A stretch of 64,000 nt of DNA from Saccharina japonica (GCA_008828725.1 MEHQ01004134.1:288496-352495); one strand, 5' to 3'; positions 33,701 to 43,589 are shown, counted from the first letter of the stretch. The notes: generated by a model not told the origin, from the sequence alone. A program made the numbers and translations.

Positions 33701-34616
33701 GTCGAGTTAACTGCCGAAAATGAACAAGGGTACTGCTATACTCGTTCCCGTGTGTCAACTCGACCTTGTCGTACTCGAGTATTGCTGTCTGTACCTGCTG
33801 TACGTACAGGACTCGTATTAGGGCGTGTCTTAACGCCCTCCAAAGAGCATTGAAACCTCGTTCAGTGCCGTTCGTGCCGAATGATCTTTCGGGAGGGGGG
33901 GTTCAAGACGCCCAGAAAGGACCCTCCGGTCGTCAAAGTGCGACTATGTTACGTACGTACCAGAGAGAGTTAAGTCACAGGTCATTCTCAACGTATTACA
34001 GAATACTGGGGACGGCGGTCACAGACATATGGCGTATTTCGTGCCGACGGTATATACCTTCTGGGGCTACAAGCGAAGCAACGTAGCGGCGACCACGCCC
34101 AGCACCAACGGCCATCTACACCACGAACGACACCCGGCGCAGACGCTGCTATGTACTCGTCGGAACGCACGCACGCATTTTTCACGTAATCACGCAGCAG
34201 ACACACACGCAGACGAGAGACTCGAAACTTGGAGCCTTCAAGCCTTCATATTTTATGGTACACACAGATCGTAGCATTTTGTCATGTTTCATGACAAATA
34301 CGTACACACAGCAGTGACCAAAAAGGGACACCCGGCAGCGTTTGCCGTCCGCCAGGGCAGCGACTGCACGCCTCCAGGTCCGAGGTGCGACGCGGGAGCG
34401 GACTGGGTCACGCGCCGGGCGCATGACTGAGTAACCTTGTCGTCGGCGCGCTTTCTGGAAACCTGCTTGCGTCGTTCCAGCCAACCTCTCTCTCGAGTGA
34501 CGTGTTTGTTCATGTGCTCTCTCGCCTCTCGCTCACCTCAACGACGCGGTGGAGACGGTGAACGCATCCGCGCACGAGCAGGTAAGAGCGACCAGAGAAA
34601 GTACGGCGGTCTTCAT
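24773..34616 (-). CDS. Plastid-targeted protein with Lys/Ala/Pro-rich H1-like tail (unrecognised)
   Basis: Minus exons: 34616-34537, 31281-31112, 29920-29808, 29111-29007, 26559-26401, 24841-24773; 696 nt and 231 residues, with all phases closing. Residues 1-18 (MKTAVLSLVALTCSCADA) form a signal peptide followed by Phe19, then a Ser/Thr/Ala/Arg-rich stretch to about Leu-Arg-Met45. This is the bipartite presequence that directs proteins into complex red plastids. Residues 46-147 are a compact soluble-looking domain with motifs FIPSEEWLGEYMGQQGLRYA, LLQKLFGQTSNNKARMDLKA and KYGYGRFFPVYVDKSGNPDG. Residues 148-231 are AKKAAPAAKK-type repeats resembling histone H1 or bacterial Hc1 tails, ending NINNLPKAL. 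A 12-nt microexon at 27284-27273 may add APMK. I do not recognise the central domain; a plastid nucleoid or thylakoid-associated role is only inference. The gene is divergent from the deacetylase gene. Confidence 0.85.
25365..25872. repeat. Two local tandem duplications in intron 5 of the H1-tailed gene
   Basis: A roughly 75-bp unit ('gaggaaaacacaatctgaag..attcagggagcgtgtgtct') occurs twice at about 25362-25500. A second 75-bp unit ('gattgtggctgataagaaat..cgtatgtataacgta') occurs twice at 25722-25796 and 25797-25871. Copies are over 90 percent identical by eye. Confidence 0.85.
26778..26940 (-). mobile_element. LINE tail and C-tailed SINE-like fragment, tandem
   Basis: A G run at 26780-26799 precedes 'tactcattttttgcttgcc', 'ccattgaccacgcatccc' and 'gaaacggagcaggag' (LINE tail). 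A second G run precedes 'tactcaatatcatgcatgg' and 'ccatagaccctcgcatgg' (SINE-like tail). Both are sense with the minus-strand gene. The nearer C tract is about 220 nt upstream of the exon 5 acceptor at 26560. Confidence 0.8.
27030..27262 (+). mobile_element. C-tailed SINE-like element and long C tract
   Basis: 'acggcgcttcgcttgtgg', 'cccagcattgtagggatacg', 'gacatgagtacc' and a C run at about 27190. A pyrimidine-rich stretch then ends in about 22 C at 27240-27261. The element is antisense to the host gene. Confidence 0.75.
27273..27284 (-). CDS. Candidate 12-nt microexon of the H1-tailed plastid gene
   Basis: On the minus strand, a long pyrimidine-rich tract (27390-27290) is followed by 'ccccaag|GCTCCGATGAAG|gtacgc'. 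The twelve bases keep phase 0 between exons 4 and 5 and would encode Ala-Pro-Met-Lys, matching the Lys/Ala/Pro composition on either side. The evidence is splice-site quality and composition only. Confidence 0.3.
27955..28325 (+). repeat. Dispersed repeat interrupted by a SINE insertion
   Basis: 27965-28070 ('gccggtatacgccagccaac', 'tccgcac..tgccacactgg', 'aatcccatct') and 28253-28315 ('ggcactataagtgggcaacc', 'agggacca') match 44131-44285 in the same order and orientation, where the two parts are contiguous. Here a 5'-truncated tRNA-SINE, sense plus (28071-28252, 'gaaggaagtgctgaaatc' to 'gggatggaaaaaaaa'), sits between them. Confidence 0.8.
28800..28995 (+). mobile_element. C-tailed SINE-like element lacking its C tail
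   Basis: 'ggttcttagtacgatgcagc', 'cttcgcgcttggtgctagc', 'cccagcattgtagggatgcg', 'gactacggccatgcatgaaa'. It stops at 'atgaaatgccgcc' without a C run, about 12 bases from the donor of exon 4 of the opposite-strand gene (29007). Confidence 0.75.
29105..29335. repeat. Three 75-80 bp repeats that include a 3' splice site
   Basis: Units begin 'ctggatttcgtcaaatacat' (29112), 'ctgggtttcgtcaaaataca' (29192) and 'ctgattttcgtaaaatacat' (29260), each followed by 'cgga.gcgtgcggga' and a G run. On the minus strand the first unit carries the exon 4 acceptor (gaaatccag). The other two carry related sequences (gaaacccag, gaaaatcag). Confidence 0.8.
29440..30005. repeat. (AAAC/GAAC)n, AAC-rich and (AACCG)n tracts
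   Basis: 29450-29545 is an (AAACAAACGAAC)n tetranucleotide array, 29620-29760 is AAC/ACC-rich, and 29925-30005 is a CCGAA/CCGGA pentamer array. The first two lie in intron 3 of the minus-strand gene; exon 3 (29808-29920) sits between the second and the third, and the third starts at its acceptor in intron 2. Confidence 0.85.
30176..30261. repeat. Perfect 43-bp tandem duplication
   Basis: The unit 'aattatacctaccgtaatat' to 'gaggacaaccgtaaa' occurs at 30176-30218 and 30219-30261, identical except for the final base. It is a recent intronic duplication. Confidence 0.9.
30780..31075. repeat. AT-rich degenerate array of AGATCTTCTA words
   Basis: 'gatcttcta', 'tcttctatgaatag' and 'tagatcttc' recur about every 20-30 bp through this 290-bp AT-rich block in intron 2 of the H1-tailed gene, ending about 35 bp from the exon 2 donor (31112). 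Confidence 0.65.
31424..31630 (-). mobile_element. LINE tail plus two truncated C-tailed SINE-like copies
   Basis: Three consecutive tails, each beginning with a G run: 31424-31505 (LINE type, 'catttgttgcttgcc', 'ttcgagacggagcac'), 31506-31558 ('catttt catgcatggccg' type) and 31560-31625 ('tgtacttcgttttcatgc', 'catagaccctcgcatcc'). All are sense with the host gene. The C tract closest to the exon 2 acceptor (31282) is about 145 nt away. Confidence 0.85.
31755..31890 (+). repeat. AT-rich dispersed repeat, tandem double copy
   Basis: The unit contains 'aaaatcggaaaatatat', 'ttttgtgta.accgtagg' and 'tcct', twice in tandem (about 31770-31830 and 31831-31886). Related single copies occur at 51960-52025 (opposite strand) and 58200-58280. 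Non-coding. Confidence 0.65.
31900..34530. other. Intron 1 of the H1-tailed gene; dense TACCAGGTA words
   Basis: No other gene is supported. 33020-33680 holds at least a dozen copies of TACCTGGTA or TACCAGGTA-type words on both strands (for example near 33027, 33186, 33210, 33436, 33594 and 33628-33665). GC-rich frames at 34290-34500 lack a convincing exon structure, and the splice phase of exon 1 fits exon 2 at 31281 directly. Confidence 0.5.
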
Positions 34617-35499
34617 GGTGCTTGTCGTGTAGGTTAGGAGTGAGAATGTTAATGATCTCGGCACCGACAACAGGGGACGGTAAGTGTTTTGGCCCGAACA
34701 AACACGCATGTGGAACTCCCTTGCTTTTCTTGAGGTTCAAAATTGAAAATATGCGCAACACCCTGTGAACGGCACCACGAAAGATAACGCAACGAGCACG
34801 CAAGCACCATGCCTGGTATCATACCTGACGCGCAGCTGCGGAAGATGAATCTCGGACTGCCAACAGGATATGTGGTAGGTCGGATAGCACCATAAAACTT
34901 AGTTTTTTGTTCGTCCTTGATACAGCGCAAAGGACGGATTTATGGAAGATCGAATCGGGCATGTTTTGCCAGGTTCTTGTTCAAGCCTCATAATATACCA
35001 GATACAGTATGGAAATAATACTGACAGTACAAGGGGGCTTCGCCGCGGCGGGCTGACGCCCGCCTGCGGCTACGCGCAATGCCCGTAACGGCGAGTCTAC
35101 TGAGCAAGTACTGAGGTTAAGCTTAGAGCGAACAAAGCGACTCCGTACTGCCAAGGGGTGTACAGCAGTAGTACAGGACACCTAATGAGAAACACTCACA
35201 AACGGAGGCTACATAGGTTTCTTATTTACATGAGAGGAGAAGATGCGTTTATAGGAGATAAATATAAATACCACTTGGAATTGGTGGGCGTTACTTTTTG
35301 AGAGGCACCGCGTGTAACGCGGGTGATAGGATAACACACACCCTGCTATCACACGAAATTTCCCAGCTGCCGTTCTTGGCGATGACGAAAGTTCAAGCAC
35401 CGAGGGGTGTGATGTCTCTACGGAAAGGTCTCAAAAGGTCTCGGCGAGATAAAAACCAAAGCCATCACTCTGGTCATGTCATGTGTGGCCACCTTGCTA

Positions 35500-35593
35500 A
35501 AAATCCTTTTAGAACTGCAGTCCCGTTATGGGGACAAACCAATCTAATTCTAAGTAATTTGTCCCCAAAACGGGACTACAGTTCTAAAAGGGT
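35500..35593. mobile_element. Hairpin (MITE-like) element
   Basis: Left 'ccttttagaactgcagtccc', core 'tggggacaaacc', right 'gggactacagttctaaaagg' then 'gttaa'. It is the same element as 4323-4413, with a few substitutions in the stem. It lies between the two divergent genes. Confidence 0.8.
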
Positions 35594-35824
35594 TAAGGGA
35601 AAACCGGCTCGGGAATTTCTTCCCAGAGGGGGGGAGTGTTAATCTTGGTTATTTCGTTGTCTTGACTACAATGTACGGTACGTCCGCGGCGGCGGCGGCG
35701 GCGGCTGGTGTCGCGCTTCCTTCATGATAATCACAGCAACATCGAGACTGAAGGAGATAATCTGAATACCAGGTAGGTTTACTGCCTAAGAAAAAATGCG
35801 CTTGGTTTTGTTTTTCGTGTGCAG

Positions 35825-38800
35825 ATTCCGAGCGAGGTACACGACGCAGCAAGGGTAAATAATTCGTGTGTTATTTTGTATATCTATATGTGAATATATA
35901 AAGAGACGCCAAAGCCCTACATGCGCCAGTTTAACGTCGTAATGAAAGTGCTATCCTACCCTCGCCCTTATTCCCGCGTGAAATTCCCGGTGTCGCCCTG
36001 ACAGTTCCACGAGAGGTACCTGTGGCACGACCCCGGAGAGCTGGTAAGCGACGTGGTAGGCGTAGTTGTTTATTGTTTTGTTGCGTAGTTGTTGTTTTGT
36101 CGCGACTTGTTACACGTGTGATGGAAGGTTGTTTGTGAGGAAGCACAGCTAGTACAAAGGAGTTATATTAGCGGTCACCTTCAAGATACGCATACCATCA
36201 GAGCGTTAAATAAACAGACTGTTGGTTACTCGTGTGGGGGCGCAGGCTTTCGACGACTGGATGCAGCCGTGCCGACACTGGGACCACCCCGAGACCAAGC
36301 GGCGGATGCACAACCTCATCTGCGCCAGCGGGCTGATCGACAAGCTCAAGTCCGTGCCGCCGCGAGAGGCCACCGAAGCCGAGCTATGCTAGTGAGTAGA
36401 CGCCGCGCACGTGGCAGGCACGAAGTGCACCACCCTCGGCCCGAGCTCCGAAGGGTCAGCTCTCCAGTGAGCGTGGTTTCGAAGAACCGCGTCGTAGAGT
36501 GACAGCCGGAAAGCAGATGGTCTTAAGACGCCAACATTCAGATCGCGACGGTTACAACTAGTTTTGGCCCTCTCAGGGGCGTTGTGCTCCATGATACCCC
36601 GGTACCAGAAATTCATCACTCGTATAACTCCTCCATGTAGGATGAACCTACGTCGTGTTCTGAGTACAACCAGTAGAGCGGCCGAGATTAGCAGCGGCCC
36701 AGTGCGATTCACATCTCCCGTCGCGCGATGGTGCCGTGCTGGTTAGCGCTTGCTCTCCGTCGCGCGTATTGCGCCGCCTCTTCAGCACTGCGTCGAGTGC
36801 GGGAATGCGTAGTGTTTTACCTGCCCAAGGACTCTGTAACCGCTGTTACCACATGTCGGCGTAAATGCCTCGCCTCTCGCGGAGCGTGAGCGATTTTCAC
36901 GGCAGGCCGGGACCGCTGTGCTGCGTATGAGTATCGTGTTATCACCCAAGAAAACACGTGAGATATCCCACCCATTTACCAGGGGTTTTCGAGCCGATTT
37001 CCCCCATAACGTTTTTTTTTTGTTTTTATAAAAAATATCGTCGATATTTTTCCATAAAAGCATCTCTCGACGTTTGCACTCCCCCCGTTGTCAAGGAAAT
37101 CGAGGGGGCGTTTTAGCTTGCAGGTTATACGGTAAGCACTGTACCTACCTTGTAGATTTGTTCGTGCCGCTGCTGTGCCCGTGCATCCCCTCCGGGGCAT
37201 GCTCCAACCCCCCCCCCACCTCTGCTCGCTTTGCGCTTGGTGCTAGCAATGTCTGTCTGGTCGGTGAAAACCCGACATGCTCCGTCCCGGCATTGTAGGG
37301 ATGCGAGGGTCTATGGTCATACGACTACGGCCATGCATGAAAATGAAGTACACCCCCCCCTCTGCTCGCGCCTATCCCACGGACGGTGCCGCCGCTCGCC
37401 GCAGCTTTCACACGCCCGAGTACGTCCGTCGCGTCAAGGCCCTCAGTGCGGAGAACGGAGGAGAGGTGGGCAACGAGACGGCGATTAAGAAGGGGGGCTA
37501 CAGTATCGCGGCTCTGGCGGCGGGCGGGGCCATCGCTGCGGTAAGCCAGGGTGCTAACGTTTGTTTGGAAAGTATTGACCTGCGTCCCCCTTCGCTACCG
37601 CCCCCTGGCCGCGATCCCGAGCGTCCGTCAGCGAGAGTTGCTACACCGGAGGAAGCGTTTTTCGGTCGCGTGGGTATTTTTGGCTTGGACAGGAGGCGTG
37701 CAGGGCGCCGATCGATCGAAGGTTGTCTGTTGGAAACAAACGCTGTGTGCCTACGTTAGTATGACGAAAACGATCACACGGTTGCATGAACCCCTTTCAA
37801 GGGGTATAAGGGGTATACGGGATGTAAGGGATGTAAGGGATAGCGACCAAGACAATGACAACTTTGGTGCTATCAAACCGCCTACCAGGTATATACTAGC
37901 GGCGTGAGCGCCCCTCAGCAGTACACGGGTAGGACCATGCTGCGGCCGTGCGGTACGACCGACTCCTTGCATTGCAACCATTGGAAGTCGGACACCAACC
38001 ATTGTATGATATCGTCCCCCAATCACGCAGTGGCCGTTACTACTGCTGGTGTAACCGTATTTTTTTATCGTCAATTTCTCCCTCTAGAGTCTCAGGAGGG
38101 TCAAGTTGCCCATCGCCGCCCTCCGCAGTTCGTCGGGTTTTGTGTCAGCTTGCGTTTCGTTCTCTTCCGTCCGTCCGTGCCTTTGTGCTCGTGTGACAAA
38201 ACGGCTCTGTTCTGGGTCAGGTACCGACTGTCCCCGTTCCTCTGCTATGCATAGCGCGCCTTGCCCTCGTCTGATCTTTAAGGCCATGGCCATTTCAACC
38301 TCAAACAGCAGCAGCAGCGGCAGCAGCAGGGGTAGCAGCAGCAGCTCACCTTGAACTCGACACTCTTCCCAAAACAAACGGGAGCAATTGTTCCATCAAC
38401 ACTCGCACAAGCCAGTTCCTGACCCCACCCCACGCGCACAAAACGCTACAAGAACACGACCCGCACCTTTTTGTGCCGCATGATGCTGCGAAAAAAACGC
38501 ATTAGCGCAATTTCCAGCAACAATAACGCCACGAAGGGTTTCCCTGCCGCTGTAAATCCCGCCGCGTTTTTGCGTGGCGCCTCAGGTGGACGAGGTTATG
38601 TCGGGGGCCTGCGCGAACGCTTACGCCATGGTGCGCCCACCCGGGCACCACGCAACGAAGGCTGCCGGAGGTGGCTTCTGCGTGTTCAACAACGTTGTTG
38701 TCGCCGCCGAGCACGCGTTCCGGCGGTGGGGCGACCAGGTGGGAGAGGGGGGGGGGCTGGGGGGGGGGGGCTNNNNNNNNNNNNNNNNNNNNNNNNNNNN

Positions 38801-41800
38801 NNNNNNNNNNNNNNNNNNNNNNNNNNNNNNNNNNNNNNNNNNNNNNNNNNNNNNNNNNNNNNNNNNNNNNNNNNNNNNNNNNNNNNNNNNNNNNNNNNNN
38901 NNNNNNNNNNNNNNNNNNNNNNNNNNNNNNNNNNNNNNNNNNNNNNNNNNGTCGCGCCAAATGTGTTTGTTAGAAATCGGGGAGTGTGTTGTGTCTTTAG
39001 GATCCTCTCTTTTGATGACACGTCTCCCCCGATGATTCGGCGGGGGTTCGAACCCTCTGCGGGAAACACGCTCATTTCTGGCGTGGCGCTTGCGCGTCAC
39101 ACGCGACGCGATCGTCCGGCATGCTTCTTACACGGGCCAGGGTTGTCGATATATTGTGTCCTCCCACATCCACCTTCTCACCCCCCCCCCTTCCCCGCCT
39201 GCCCCCGGCACCGTGGCCATGCGTGCGTCGTCCGCAGTACGACCCAGAAGTTTTCGTGTAACCAATCCCTACTGTAACGCGCTATCCCATGTCGGGGTTT
39301 TTGCGAATGGCGCTCAATCACGTATTATCTGTGGACCGTGCCGCAACCTACCACGCGTACCAGGTGAAGCGCATTGCCATCATGGACTTCGACGCCCACC
39401 ACGGAAACGGCACCCAGGAGGCTTTCGAGCGCGACGGCCGCGTCTTGTTGGTTGACGTTCACCAGGTGCTTCAAAAACAATTACCCCTGGTATTTACTTA
39501 TTTGTTTTACTTTCCCAGTTCATCTCGCAGGAGGTTTAACGCCCGGCGAAGTTCTGGACAAGCTGTGTTCACAGATGTCTATTGCTACCCTTCTCTCCCC
39601 CCCAACCCCCATTGTAGGGATGCGAGGGTCTATGGTCATACGACTACGGCCATGCATGAAAATAAAGTACACCCCCCCCCCGGTGCATGCCTTGTTTTTG
39701 GTTTTCGCGCGGAGGATTCCGCTTTCCCACTACTAGCCGATGTTGATCGAATTTTGCCAACTCACGCTCGCGCGCTTAAGCGACCGAAGACAGTAGTTTC
39801 ACCGAACCCCGAAAATTCAGTCAGCAGGGGTGACAAGCCTATCGGTCGGACTACCCAATACCCAACTGAACCACATTTAGTATCAGCAGCAGCAGCAGCA
39901 GCAGCAGCAGTCGTATTGCAGTCGTAAGGCTGTGCCCGGAAGGATGGCTCCGGATCTCCAAGCCACCTGGCTTACCGTTGCGTGGCCCCCGCCGTCGTGG
40001 ACAAAGTGGCCATGAAAAACACTGGGATGGAAGACATGCTGACACAGCGCCGAGAAGCCGAGCGGTTCGGTATATGGCGGCCTGCTCTCTTCTGTGTTGG
40101 AAAAATCAAGTTCAGTGGCGACCCCGGGCGGGCTGGATCGGCCTCGAGGAGAAACCTTCGGTACCATCGTCTCGATCCACTCGCCGAACAGCCAATTACC
40201 ATCCAACCTCCCCTCGAAACGTGTGCCCTTTTACCCGGGCGGGCGGCCCTATACTGACCGCCTGCCTCCGTCCCATCACACCCTTGCTCCTCCGCCGTCC
40301 CAAATCGACCAGAGCAACAACTACCCCATAGGTAGCGGGGCGGTGACAGAATGCGGGTCCGGCGAAGGCGCGGACCTTACCATCAACGTGGCCCTTCCGG
40401 CAGGCAGCGGCAGTGCGGCTTACGCGCTCGTGATGCACCGCGTCGTGGTCCCTGCCTTCATGGCTTTCAAGCCGGACCTGGTGGGTGGGGATGTGATGAG
40501 GTATTTTTGTGTTTTGATCGATTTTCGAGCTCCGCGAAGCTGTCGTATTACGAGGGTGCTCACTCGCTCGTTCGCTTGCTTGCTTGCTCACTTGGGCCGG
40601 TTCATGGTATGGCTGTTGTCCACGGGTGGGGGTTGGAGGTACACAGGGGGGGGTCACGCGCGTGAGATGGGTCTTACAACAAGCAGTGGCTGGTGCTGTC
40701 GTCATTGTTGAACCCGTCGTTGTTGTCGTTGTCGTCGTTGTCAAAGGCCGTTGTCGTCGCCACCTCATTTTCTGGGAAATTTCTTCTCCTCACACCCTCA
40801 CCCCCCTGTACCCAACCGCACTAATTATACGGTATCGTTAGTGTTGGTCGACGCAATTCGACGCGAGTCGACGTTCGCTTCCTCTTCTGCGTTTCCCATT
40901 CTGTTTTCTCGTTTTTGGTTCAGCTCTTCAAGCATGTCACATATCCCTCCTGCCCCAAATATTCACACTTAAGCCCTCCGTTCTCGCTGGAATCGGCCCG
41001 GCCCGACCTCCTTCTCTCCTGCGACCACCCCCGCCCCCGCCCCGCCTTCACCCTTCGACCTGCGACTTCGCTACCCCCCCCCCCCCCCCGGGCGACTAGA
41101 TCATCGCCAGCTGCGGGTTCGACGCGTCGTACATGGACCCCTTGGCACGCCTCAATCTGGGAAGCAAAGACTTTGTCGACATCACCAAGACGCTCTTGAT
41201 TCAGGCGGACATCCACAGCGAGGGGCGCCTGGTCATGGTGCAAGAGGGCGGGCAAGAAGCGTTTCTTGCGGCACACACCGCGTGCTTTTGGTTTTATATT
41301 TTTTTTGCTGGCATAGCTTGGTGTTTTCTTCGATTTTGTTTTGTTTTGTTTTCACGGCTGTGCTGTTCACAGCCTAAACGACTGTTTTTATTTTGCTCGC
41401 GACCGTCGTCCTCTGCTTTTTTACTTCAAAAGTGGAAACATCGGTGAATAGTAATTAAACAAAAACGCCTTCTCTACTTTACCAGGCAGGTATCATTATA
41501 CCCGGAAAGTGTAGGGAACGTTTGATTGCTTATCTTAGTACTCAAAGGATCCGTCCATTTTCGGACAGAGTTGTAGTGTAAGGTAGAGCTGAATAAAAGC
41601 CCTGCTATCTTCAACGAGGTCCTCATCGGTCTGTACGTAGCATTCTCTGAGGATAACGGGCGCATTAGTCCCGTTTCCTTCCCCTTGTTCTGCAATTGGG
41701 GCATATTTTGGGGCCTTGTACTCTTCCTGTCCTCACGCCGTTCGTCGGTCGTTTCCGTCGGTCGTCTTTAAGCCGTCACCCCGACCCTTTTTCCCGCAAC

Positions 41801-43204
41801 GTTGGCTCCACACATTGCTCCTTATAGGATCATTATTTAGGCTACCACCCTCGCGCGACGCCTCCAAAGGAGTTCCACTGAGGCCACCGCCACCGCACAA
41901 TCAGTTGTCGCCTAACACTGGCTCTCCATAGCAATCAAAGTCCCAGATCGTAGGGTCAGATGTGCGTTTTTTTTTGTCCTCCACCTCCCGGTGTCGCCCT
42001 TTTTCTTTATTGCCTTCGTTTCGTTCCCACCCTGGTTTTCTTCTACCCCCTGCTCTATCGCGGCTTGTTCAGGTACTCAGAGGTGTATGTTCCGTTCTGC
42101 GGCCTAGCGGTGGTTGAGGCCCTTTCGGGTAAATCGACCGAGGTGCAGGACCCGATGCTGTCGGAGCAGCAACAGCAAGACGGTCGCTACGAGGTACGCA
42201 GAAGAGCAGGAGAAGCGCCGCGCACGCGGTGTATGTCGCGCACCGGGTTTAGGAAGTCGCGCACCGGCTTTTTCGAAGTCGCGCGCCGGCTTTGAAGGAG
42301 AAAGGGGGAGTGTACCTGTGGGGGGAGGGGTGATGTTGTCGGATGATAGGTCCGTTCAAGAAAAACCGCGCGGAAGGTGGTCGGGGTTTCGATCTGCGCT
42401 CGCGATCAGCCAACCCATTGGTTAATTGATCGATGGTTTGGTCGATCTGTACGCTTGCAGATGGTGCGCATTTTTGCGCGTGCCGTCCAGCAAAAACATA
42501 TCACATACCTGGTAGGCATTTCCAAAGGTGGATAGGAGCGGTGGCGCCGCCAGATGGGCAGGCTTGCCGCCCACCCAACCCAACGTCAGAGGAAGCAGTC
42601 TGTCGCAATTGCAACAGACGGGTGGAGCACCACCCTTGCATGTTGAGCTCTGCGCCCTCGATAAGGCCACGAGAGCGGCGATTGGCTGCCGCCCTCGGGC
42701 GGCGGTGGGGCAGGGGGCAAGGGGCGCGCGGGGAGCATCTCATCGACGAGTTTCCATAATCTTGAAACCATTTTGCCGAACACCTGTCACGGCGCGCCGG
42801 GCCGTTGCCGATTCACGCTCGTACGAGGCCACGCAACTGATTAGTCCCCCCCCCTTTGCCTCCGAGGACGGAACCTCGGTGATGGTGCACTGGCTAGACA
42901 AGATACACAGCCAGCCTTGCGTTTGCTTTTGTAGCAAATAGGACGATGGCGCAACATGCTTTACTATCGATTTTGGAAGTCGCTCAGGGCTCTCACGAAA
43001 GTACGAACTCTGCCTCCCCCCCTCCGCTTTCTTGCTGCCCCCGGACGCCCCCACCTGACCCACCCCCACCCGCATCGCTTGCACGGGCAGGCTCACCAGG
43101 ATGCCGCGGTAGAAGCGGCTAGCGAGGTCGCGAACCGTCTGGCGGATCGCTTGGAAAGTACGATGGTAGGGGGGAACAGTGCTTATGGGCCCCTCCTTCT
43201 CTGA
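35825..43204 (+). CDS. Class II histone deacetylase, bacterial HdaH-like
   Basis: A zinc-dependent enzyme removing acetyl groups from lysines. Exons: 35825-35854 (tentative), 36005-36043, 36246-36391, 37405-37540, 38586-38738, 39364-39465, 40313-40480, 41100-41251, 42073-42193, 43091-43204; 1161 nt, 386 residues, against about 370 in HdaH-type enzymes. Motifs in order: FHERYLWHDPGEL, PETKRRMHNLICASGL, FHTPEYVRRVKALS, RPPGHHA (catalytic His pair, about 134-140), FCVFNN, DFDAHHGNGTQ (zinc ligands), VDVHQ, GSGFDAS-equivalent SCGFDAS (zinc Asp), QEGGY, PFCGLAVVEAL, and the C-terminal helix HQDAAVEAA. GGY is split across an intron with a GC donor (GG|gcaaga). Similarity is closer to bacterial HdaH and plant class II enzymes than to RPD3. 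No transit peptide is visible, but the start exon was not found; ATG at 35671 is a candidate that does not fit phase. Confidence 0.95.
37225..37362 (+). mobile_element. C-tailed SINE-like element at a deacetylase 3' splice site
   Basis: 'tttgcgcttggtgctagc', 'cccggcattgtagggatgcg', 'gactacggccatgcatgaaa', 'atgaagtaca' and a C run. It is sense with the gene. The C tract ends about 43 nt before the acceptor of exon 4 (37404). Confidence 0.85.
38773..38950. other. Assembly gap (178 N)
   Basis: An undetermined run inside intron 5 of the deacetylase gene, directly after a G-rich stretch (38744-38771), which may explain the sequencing failure. Flanking exon phases (0/0) are unaffected. Confidence 1.
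39605..39686 (+). mobile_element. C-tailed SINE-like element, 3' fragment
   Basis: 'attgtagggatgcgagggtc', 'gactacggccatgcatgaaa', 'ataaagtaca' and a C run. It is sense with the deacetylase gene, in intron 6. Confidence 0.8.
39880..39912. repeat. (CAG)n tract
   Basis: About nine CAG units in intron 6 of the deacetylase gene. Confidence 0.9.
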
Positions 43205-43454
43205 CCGACGCAGCTCCCCAACTGAGGGAATAGCCAAATTCTTCGCAATCTAATTTATTTGTGCTCTGTTTTTTTTTGCTTTTTTTTTTTAATCGTGTCT
43301 CGTTTTTTTGCGTGGACGATGGGAGTGATCATCAGGTTGCCCGTACTATGAAGTAGGTACCCACACCTCGCACAGATAGTCGATTACCCCCTCATGTTCT
43401 TGATATTTGAGGGCAGTGAGGTTCCTTGCCTGTATCATGTAGGTTATGTTGCCC

Positions 43455-43585
43455 GGGGGGGGGGGGGGGGTGCTTATGTCGTGCATGGCCGTAGTTGTGT
43501 GGCCATAGGCCCTCGCATCCCTATAATGCCGGGACGGGGCACGTTGGATTTTCACCATCCAGGCGGGGGGGGGGCGGGGGTGTAA
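43455..43585 (-). mobile_element. C-tailed SINE-like element
   Basis: A G run at 43457-43470, then 'tgcttatgtcgtgcatgg', 'ccataggccctcgcatcc', 'gccgggacggggc' and 'gggttttcacc'-like sequence, truncated by a second G run. It lies about 250 bp past the deacetylase stop codon. Confidence 0.8.
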
Positions 43586-43589
43586 TCTG

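Noticed and set aside
34290-34513. GC-rich minus frames between exons 1 and 2 of the H1-tailed gene
   Set aside because: Exon 1 (phase 2) joins exon 2 at 31281 exactly to give SLRPQAS; inserting this segment adds no family-like sequence.
38471-39277. Frames of 100-268 codons across 38.5-39.3 kb
   Set aside because: They span the run of N, which cannot be translated; only the 38586-38738 part is real (deacetylase exon 5).
42433-42941. GC-rich frames downstream of deacetylase exon 9
   Set aside because: They lie within intron 9 of the phase-consistent deacetylase model; no family similarity or partner exon.
43091-43237. Minus-strand exon with TFQAIRQTVRDLASRFYRG
   Set aside because: The plus strand here encodes the deacetylase C-terminal helix in phase with exon 9 and ends at a stop; the minus frame is its shadow.
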